From a bacterium (GTDB taxonomy: Bacteria > Patescibacteriota > Minisyncoccia > Phycocordibacterales > Phycocordibacteraceae): a stretch of DNA of 15,523 bases. Below the pieces are notes generated by a model. The model saw only the letters and a list, made by a program, of their open reading frames with translations, made no database searches and was not told the origin of the DNA. The translations under genes were made by a program, and so were the position numbers. Position 1 is the stretch's first letter; every line of letters starts with the position of its first letter. The stretch is from assembly GCA_021781935.1 (NCBI GenBank), contig JAJXVW010000007.1:1-15523 (forward strand). Reading direction: 5' to 3'. Below are positions 12,176 to 15,523 of the stretch, piece by piece.

Positions 12176-12184
12176 ATGATAGCA
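12176..12184 (-). promoter_or_regulatory. Extended -10 promoter of the two-helix membrane protein gene, leaderless
   Basis: The minus strand reads TGCTATCAT, then GACGCGT and ATG. It is the same 9-mer as before holA. Confidence 0.65.
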
Positions 12185-12255
12185 AAACAACGGCGTCCCC
12201 GGGCCGCGCGTTCCGCGTGCTTTGTGCACAAGAGGAACGATGCGTCTCGGCGTGA

Positions 12256-12343
12256 TGGCGGATAGGGTGGGATTCGAACCCACGACACCTTGCGGTGTGC
12301 CGGTTTTCAAGACCGGTGCCTTAGACCACTCGGCCACCTATCC
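12256..12343 (-). tRNA. trnS: tRNA-Ser (anticodon TGA)
   Basis: A class II tRNA on the minus strand: acceptor GGATAGG/CCTATCC, anticodon arm CCGGT/ACCGG with loop CTTGAAA giving anticodon TGA (12309-12307), a long variable arm (ACACC-GCAA-GGTGT), and T-arm GTGGG/CCCAC with TTCGAAT. Discriminator G, and CCA is encoded (12258-12256). It begins seven bases after the stop of the DUF5652-like gene, so the two are probably cotranscribed. Confidence 0.96.
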
Positions 12344-12350
12344 GTAGGTA

Positions 12351-12629
12351 CTACTCCGCCGGTGATGAAATGTGCACCGGGGATTCTTCGCGCGTGTGCT
12401 GCACGCTGTCTTTCGGGCGGAACCAGAGGAGGTAGATGATAGGAAGTATCCCGAGCGTGTTAAAAATAAGCATTGCGATGAACCACCATTTTTGCTTGCT
12501 CCGGGCCGAGTACCAGAGTCCGAATCCCTTCAGCACGATTTCCCACAGGACGGCGATGAACGCGAGCGCGATGAACCCTCCTGTCGCGAAGGGTCCGAAC
12601 GGGGCTGCGTAAAACGGAGTGAAATGCAT
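12351..12629 (-). CDS. Small DUF5652-like membrane protein
   Basis: A 92-residue protein with two hydrophobic segments (about 17-33, GGFIALAFIAVLWEIVL, and 48-65, WWFIAMLIFNTLGILPIIYLLWF). The block WEIVLKGFGLWYSARSKQKWWFIAMLIFNTLGILPIIYLLWF is the typical pattern of the DUF5652/PLDc_N-like family (WKGxALWxAAxxxxKxWFIxLLxxNTLGILEIxYL), frequent in Patescibacteria; function unknown. The C-terminal 25 residues are polar. The start is taken as ATG 12629, eight bases after TGGTATTAT; an ATG at 12647 would precede the -10 and is rejected. It is divergent from ruvX and is followed closely by tRNA-Ser. Confidence 0.8.
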   Translation of the reverse strand: MHFTPFYAAPFGPFATGGFIALAFIAVLWEIVLKGFGLWYSARSKQKWWFIAMLIFNTLGILPIIYLLWFRPKDSVQHTREESPVHISSPAE

Positions 12630-12637
12630 ATGGCGGG

Positions 12638-12646
12638 ATAATACCA
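12638..12646 (-). promoter_or_regulatory. Extended -10 promoter of the DUF5652-like gene
   Basis: The minus strand reads TGGTATTAT, then eight bases and ATG. It directly touches the ruvX -10 on the other strand, so the two promoters are back to back. Confidence 0.6.
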
Positions 12647-12652
12647 TATGAT
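12647..12652 (+). promoter_or_regulatory. -10 element of ruvX
   Basis: TATGAT ends twelve bases before the ruvX ATG at 12665, giving a leader of only a few bases and no Shine-Dalgarno. Confidence 0.5.
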
Positions 12653-12664
12653 TACCGGCATCGT

Positions 12665-13075
12665 ATGAGATACCTCGGCGTGGACTATGGAACCAAAAAA
12701 GTCGGGCTCGCCCTTTCGGACGAAGCCGGACTCATGGGTTTCCCGCACGCGGTCGTGCCGAATACGGGGGCGCTCGTCGATACGGTGGCACGGCTCATCG
12801 CGGAAAAGGATGTTCAGGTGGTCGTCGTGGGCGAATCCCGTACTCTCGATGGAGGTTTGAATCCGGTCGCGCAGGCGGCCCGCGCTTTCGGGGAGGATCT
12901 TTCCGCGCGTACCGGCGTGCCGATCCGCTACGAATCCGAGGTATATACGACCGCTGCCGCACGCCGGCTGCCGCAGAAGCAGCCTAAAAGCCGCGCGCGG
13001 CGTTCGAGAGCGCCCGTCGATGCTTCGGCTGCCGCGCTCATCCTTACGAGTTATCTCACCACGCGCCATGAGTAA
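12665..13075 (+). CDS. ruvX: RuvX/YqgF RNase H-fold nuclease
   Basis: A 136-residue protein of normal YqgF length. The family has an RNase H-like fold and acts in 16S rRNA 5'-end maturation and, in some species, Holliday junction resolution. Motifs: LGVDYGTKKVGLALSD (4-19, catalytic Asp7), VVVVGESRTLDGGLNP (52-67, family VVGLPLxxDG), SEVYTTAAA (91-99, Glu92 at the position of the family DERLTT) and DASAAALILTSYL (119-131, Asp119). A basic stretch (KQPKSRARRSRAP, 105-117) occupies the usual flexible loop. The expected acidic triad appears intact. The stop overlaps the next gene by 8 bases. Confidence 0.92.
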   Translation: MRYLGVDYGTKKVGLALSDEAGLMGFPHAVVPNTGALVDTVARLIAEKDVQVVVVGESRTLDGGLNPVAQAARAFGEDLSARTGVPIRYESEVYTTAAARRLPQKQPKSRARRSRAPVDASAAALILTSYLTTRHE

Positions 13076-13406
13076 GCCGCGCATCTCGTTTGACGACTTT
13101 AGCAAGATAGAGGTTTCGGTTGGAACCGTACTCCATGCCGAGCGGGTGCCGGAAACCGATAAGCTCATCCGGTGCACGGTGGATTTCGGCGAACCGGACG
13201 GTCCGCGCACGATCGTCTCGGGCATAGCGGCATACACCGACGCGGAAAGTCTTGTCGGTCGGCAGCTCGCATACGTCACGAATCTTGAACCACGCGTCAT
13301 TAAAGGCATCGAAAGCAACGGGATGCTTTTTGCGGTCGGGGAGGGGAATACGTTCGCATTCCTCACGCCGGATCGTCCGGTGCCTCCGGGAACCGCGGCG
13401 CACTAA
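13068..13406 (+). CDS. Stand-alone tRNA-binding-domain protein (MetG beta / Trbp111 type)
   Basis: A 112-residue protein made of a single OB-fold tRNA-binding domain. ISFDDFSKIEVSVGTVLHAERVPETDKLIRC, then GPRTIVSGIAAY, LVTNLEPR-like YVTNLEPRVIKGIESNGMLFAV, matches the C-terminal domain of methionyl-tRNA synthetase and free Trbp111/CsaA proteins (DFxKVDLRVGxIxxAExVPxADKLLxxxVDxG...PRTIVSGIA...NLxPRxxxGxxSxGMLLAA). It probably binds tRNA and may serve as a separate beta subunit for a MetG lacking this domain; metG itself is not in the window. The ATG at 13068 overlaps the ruvX stop (ATGAGTAA), implying translational coupling. Confidence 0.85.
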   Translation: MSKPRISFDDFSKIEVSVGTVLHAERVPETDKLIRCTVDFGEPDGPRTIVSGIAAYTDAESLVGRQLAYVTNLEPRVIKGIESNGMLFAVGEGNTFAFLTPDRPVPPGTAAH

Positions 13407-13451
13407 CGCAGTTTTCCCGTATCCGCGCCTCGTTTCCTCGCGCGAAGCCTG

Positions 13452-13457
13452 TATCAT
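13452..13457 (+). promoter_or_regulatory. -10 element of the pilMNO operon, leaderless
   Basis: TATCAT ends six bases before the pilM ATG at 13464. The intervening bases GCAGGT hold at most a poor Shine-Dalgarno. Confidence 0.55.
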
Positions 13458-13463
13458 GCAGGT

Positions 13464-14561
13464 ATGTCCTCGGTTCTTCGTGATCGGCTCCGCAGCGCGT
13501 TCGCTCCGCCGCGCTACCTCGCGCTGCCGCTCGCGGGCATCGATGTTTCGACGAGCGGCGTGAAAGCGGTGCAGCTCTCCGAGAGCTCGTATGGCCTCAC
13601 GCTCGCATCCTACGATCAGATCCAGTACGCCGCAGGGGCATTCACGGACGGCGAGATAACGGATCACGCTACGGTGGCGAAGACCATCCGTGATGTCGCG
13701 AAGCGCACGCGCCTCGATTCCGCGAACGCCGCGCTTCCCGAGTCGAAGTCGTACCTCTTTGAGAGCGCGGTCGTTTCCGGCTCGAAAGCCGACCGGCGTA
13801 CCGAGGTTGAGCAGCATCTCGACGAGCTCATACCGCTTCCGCCCCAGGATGCGGCGTTCGACATCGTCGATGCCGGTCTCGACGAGAAAGGAGATACGCT
13901 CGTCGCGGGAATCGGGTTCGCTCGGCGCGTCGTCGACGAGACGCTCGCGGTCTTCGATGAAGCCGGGGTCGCCGTGCGTGCGCTTGAGGGAGAAACGTTC
14001 GCCATGGCGCGCGCGCTCCTGCCGCATGGCGACGAGTCCACGACGCTCATCATCGATGTCGGCAAGACGACGACGAAGCTCGCGATAGTCCAGGCGCGCA
14101 TCCCGCGTTTTGCCGCGACCATCGGCATCGGCGGCCACGCCCTCACGCTCGCGGTGCAGAAGCATTTCGGCGTGACCGAAACCGAAGCGCGAAAGGTGAA
14201 AGCCGAGCGCGGCATCGTGCCGGCGCCGGGCAACGAGGATTACCTCGCCGCCATGCTCTCGACGGTGTCGGCGATCCGCGATGAGATCGCGCGTCATCTC
14301 GAGTACTGGCAGAGCCACGCGGCGCACGCGAGCGCGCACGAGCCGGTAACGCAGGCGATTCTAGCGGGGGGGAACGCTTCCGTTCGCGGGCTGCCCGAGT
14401 ATCTCGAGGGTTCACTCCGTATTCCGGTAGCGACGGGCGACGTCTTCACGAACCTCGCTTCGCGCGACCATTGGCTGCCGGATCTCGACTACAACGAATC
14501 GCTCGCATATGCGACTGCGATCGGGCTCGCGCTCAGGGATTACCGAGGAAACCATGCGTAA
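13464..14561 (+). CDS. pilM: PilM, actin-like type IV pilus assembly protein
   Basis: A 365-residue cytoplasmic protein of the actin/FtsA fold that links the pilus platform (PilN, PilO) to the assembly motor. Visible blocks: AGIDVSTSGVKAVQL (24-38, first nucleotide-phosphate loop), the inserted 1C-like region with ESKSYLFESAVV (93-104) and EVEQHLDELIPLPPQDAAFD (114-133), the second phosphate loop LIIDVGKTTTKLAIV (195-209), GIGGHALTLAVQKHFGVTETEARKVK (221-246), and the C-terminal AILAGGNASVRGLPEYLE. Length fits the family. It is first in an overlapping run with pilN and pilO. Confidence 0.92.
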   Translation: MSSVLRDRLRSAFAPPRYLALPLAGIDVSTSGVKAVQLSESSYGLTLASYDQIQYAAGAFTDGEITDHATVAKTIRDVAKRTRLDSANAALPESKSYLFESAVVSGSKADRRTEVEQHLDELIPLPPQDAAFDIVDAGLDEKGDTLVAGIGFARRVVDETLAVFDEAGVAVRALEGETFAMARALLPHGDESTTLIIDVGKTTTKLAIVQARIPRFAATIGIGGHALTLAVQKHFGVTETEARKVKAERGIVPAPGNEDYLAAMLSTVSAIRDEIARHLEYWQSHAAHASAHEPVTQAILAGGNASVRGLPEYLEGSLRIPVATGDVFTNLASRDHWLPDLDYNESLAYATAIGLALRDYRGNHA

Positions 14562-15111
14562 CTCGTATACCGATCTTCTTCCGACCGAACGTAAGCGCGC
14601 GCTCCGCCGCGAGTACTTCCTCCGGCTGGCGGTAGTGGGGATGTTTGCGGCGACGGCGCTCGTCCTTATCTACGGCGTTCTCCTCGTGCCTACCTACCTT
14701 TTTCTTTCGAGCACGGCGAAAACGAAGAGCGCGCGGCTCGCCGAACTGCAGCGGTCGCTCGCCTCGTCGGACGAATCGCAGCTCTCGGCCCGTCTCGAGG
14801 CGCTCTCGAAGGACGCCGGCACCCTGCTTGCGCTCGGATCCGAGCCCTCGGTTACCGGTCAATTCAGTGCGCTGCTCGCGATCGCGCGGCCCGGGATCAC
14901 CCTCTCGCAAATTTCCTATGCGCCGCCCTCGTCATCCTCTGCGGGGCAGATCATCGTCTCCGGCATTGCCGCGACGCGGGACTCGCTGCGGCAGTATCAG
15001 ATTGCGATTCAGGCGGCGCCATTCGCATCAAGCGTCGACCTGCCGGTCTCGGTCTATGCGAAAGACTCCGCTATCCCGTTTTCGATAACGATAACGCTTA
15101 AAAATCCATGA
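14554..15111 (+). CDS. pilN: PilN-like type IV pilus inner-membrane protein
   Basis: A 185-residue bitopic protein. The N-terminus MRNSYTDLLPTERKRALRREY (cytoplasmic, the PilM-binding type of segment) is followed by one membrane helix (about 22-50, LRLAVVGMFAATALVLIYGVLLVPTYLFL), a coiled-coil-prone stretch (about 52-90, STAKTKSARLAELQRSLAS) and an outer domain with a ferredoxin-like pattern (ITLSQISYAPPSSS, IIVSGIAATRDSLRQYQIAI). The sequence is diverged but architecture and position between pilM and pilO make PilN the best call. AGGA lies five bases before the ATG, which overlaps the pilM stop by 8 bases; the last bases overlap pilO by 4 (ATGA). Confidence 0.82.
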   Translation: MRNSYTDLLPTERKRALRREYFLRLAVVGMFAATALVLIYGVLLVPTYLFLSSTAKTKSARLAELQRSLASSDESQLSARLEALSKDAGTLLALGSEPSVTGQFSALLAIARPGITLSQISYAPPSSSSAGQIIVSGIAATRDSLRQYQIAIQAAPFASSVDLPVSVYAKDSAIPFSITITLKNP

Positions 15112-15523
15112 GACTCTCCTCGCCGTTCATCCAGGTCTCGGTCGCCGCGGTCATATTTCTCGCCGCGGTCGTCGCCTGCGGCATCTGGTACAACGCGCTC
15201 GCGAGCGAGAGCGCCCGCGTCGCGGGCATCCAGGGACGGATTGAAGACGCGCAGCAAACGGCAAAGCGGATTGCGGCGGCGCGCGCCGCACTCTCGCAGA
15301 TCGCCGGCGACGAGGCGAGCGTACGCGCGTATTTCGTCTCCGATGCGAACATTGTGAATTTCATCGACGATCTCCAGACGCGCGGGCAAACGCTCGGGGC
15401 CGACGTCACGGTGCTCTCCGTGTCTGCGGCGAACGCAGGGACCCATCCCGCGCTCGATCTCTCCGTGAGCGTGAAGGGGCCGTTCGATGCGGTCATGCGC
15501 ACCATAGGCGCGATCGAGTACGC
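15108..15523 (+). CDS. pilO: PilO-like type IV pilus inner-membrane protein, 5' part (runs off the right edge)
   Basis: The first 138 residues are in the window. MRLSSPFIQ is followed by a membrane helix (about 8-28, IQVSVAAVIFLAAVVACGIWY), a coiled-coil-like segment (about 32-66, SESARVAGIQGRIEDAQQTA and onwards, heptad-like with many Ala/Arg) and the start of an outer domain (NIVNFIDDLQTRGQTLGADVTVLSV, then LDLSVSVKGPFDAVMRTIGAIEY). The pattern of inner-membrane helix, coiled coil and the phrase VxVxGxFxxVxxxIxxIE is typical of PilO. The ATG overlaps the pilN stop (ATGA), so expression should be coupled. PilO pairs with PilN to form the platform ring under the pilus. No stop is reached before the window ends. 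Confidence 0.82.
   Translation, partial: MRLSSPFIQVSVAAVIFLAAVVACGIWYNALASESARVAGIQGRIEDAQQTAKRIAAARAALSQIAGDEASVRAYFVSDANIVNFIDDLQTRGQTLGADVTVLSVSAANAGTHPALDLSVSVKGPFDAVMRTIGAIEY

Noticed and set aside
12169..12288. Longer start (MSWVRIPPYPP...) for the gene at 12168
   Set aside because: The extra codons come from the T-arm side of tRNA-Ser, a common artefact in gene calls.
13056..14339. 427-residue open frame on the minus strand
   Set aside because: It is antisense to pilM and part of the tRNA-binding-domain gene; composition is Arg-rich as in shadow frames.
1..15523. CRISPR array, transposon, prophage or restriction system
   Set aside because: No regularly spaced repeats, no terminal repeats around any gene, and no transposase, integrase or nuclease genes of those types were seen.

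Overview
The window looks like a piece of a small bacterial chromosome from the Candidate Phyla Radiation (Patescibacteria, probably Parcubacteria). The basis is family-level resemblance and gene style: very short intergenic gaps, a short HolA, a PolA with no recognisable proofreading domain, a MurE homologue without its first domain, a stand-alone tRNA-binding-domain protein, a DUF5652-like membrane protein and type IV pilus genes. This taxonomic call is an inference. The DNA is GC-rich with GC-rich third codon positions. I saw no phage, IS, integrase or CRISPR signal.

Layout, left to right. 1-545: 5' part of ruvB (minus), preceded by a perfect palindrome and a 318-base stretch with one doubtful small ORF. 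546-2213: pilB-type assembly ATPase (minus). 2318-2672: a small lipoprotein gene whose frame appears broken. 2739-5565: tsaE and polA, overlapping (plus). 5618-5818: a 66-residue single-pass membrane protein. 5877-6653: holA and tRNA-Lys(TTT). 6689-7651: an anchored, cysteine-containing surface protein resembling lamin-tail-domain proteins (minus). 7714-9496: ruvA followed by a MurE-like ligase (minus). 9573-10193: a CysH-like PP-loop protein (minus), divergent from rpsT (10296-10562). 10629-12629: a minus-strand run of three tRNA genes (Arg-CCG, Arg-GCG, Ser-TGA) alternating with three small membrane-protein genes. 12665-13406: ruvX and a tRNA-binding-domain protein, overlapping (plus). 13464-15523: pilM, pilN and the start of pilO, overlapping (plus).

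Functionally the window mixes DNA replication and repair (polA, holA, ruvA, ruvB, ruvX), translation (rpsT, tsaE, four tRNAs, tRNA-binding protein), cell envelope (MurE-like, SdpI-like, small membrane proteins) and a type IV pilus whose motor (pilB) lies about 11 kb from, and on the opposite strand to, its inner-membrane platform genes (pilMNO).

The clearest non-gene signal is regulatory. About ten gene starts have a -10 hexamer ending only 5-9 bases before the start codon, often in the extended form TGnTAnnAT and without a Shine-Dalgarno sequence, which predicts leaderless mRNAs. Three genes differ: the two small exported-protein genes and the CysH-like gene each have a -35/-10 pair, a leader of roughly 25-35 bases and a purine-rich Shine-Dalgarno. 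The two small exported-protein genes also share a near-identical Shine-Dalgarno/start block, which makes them a candidate undescribed gene family.
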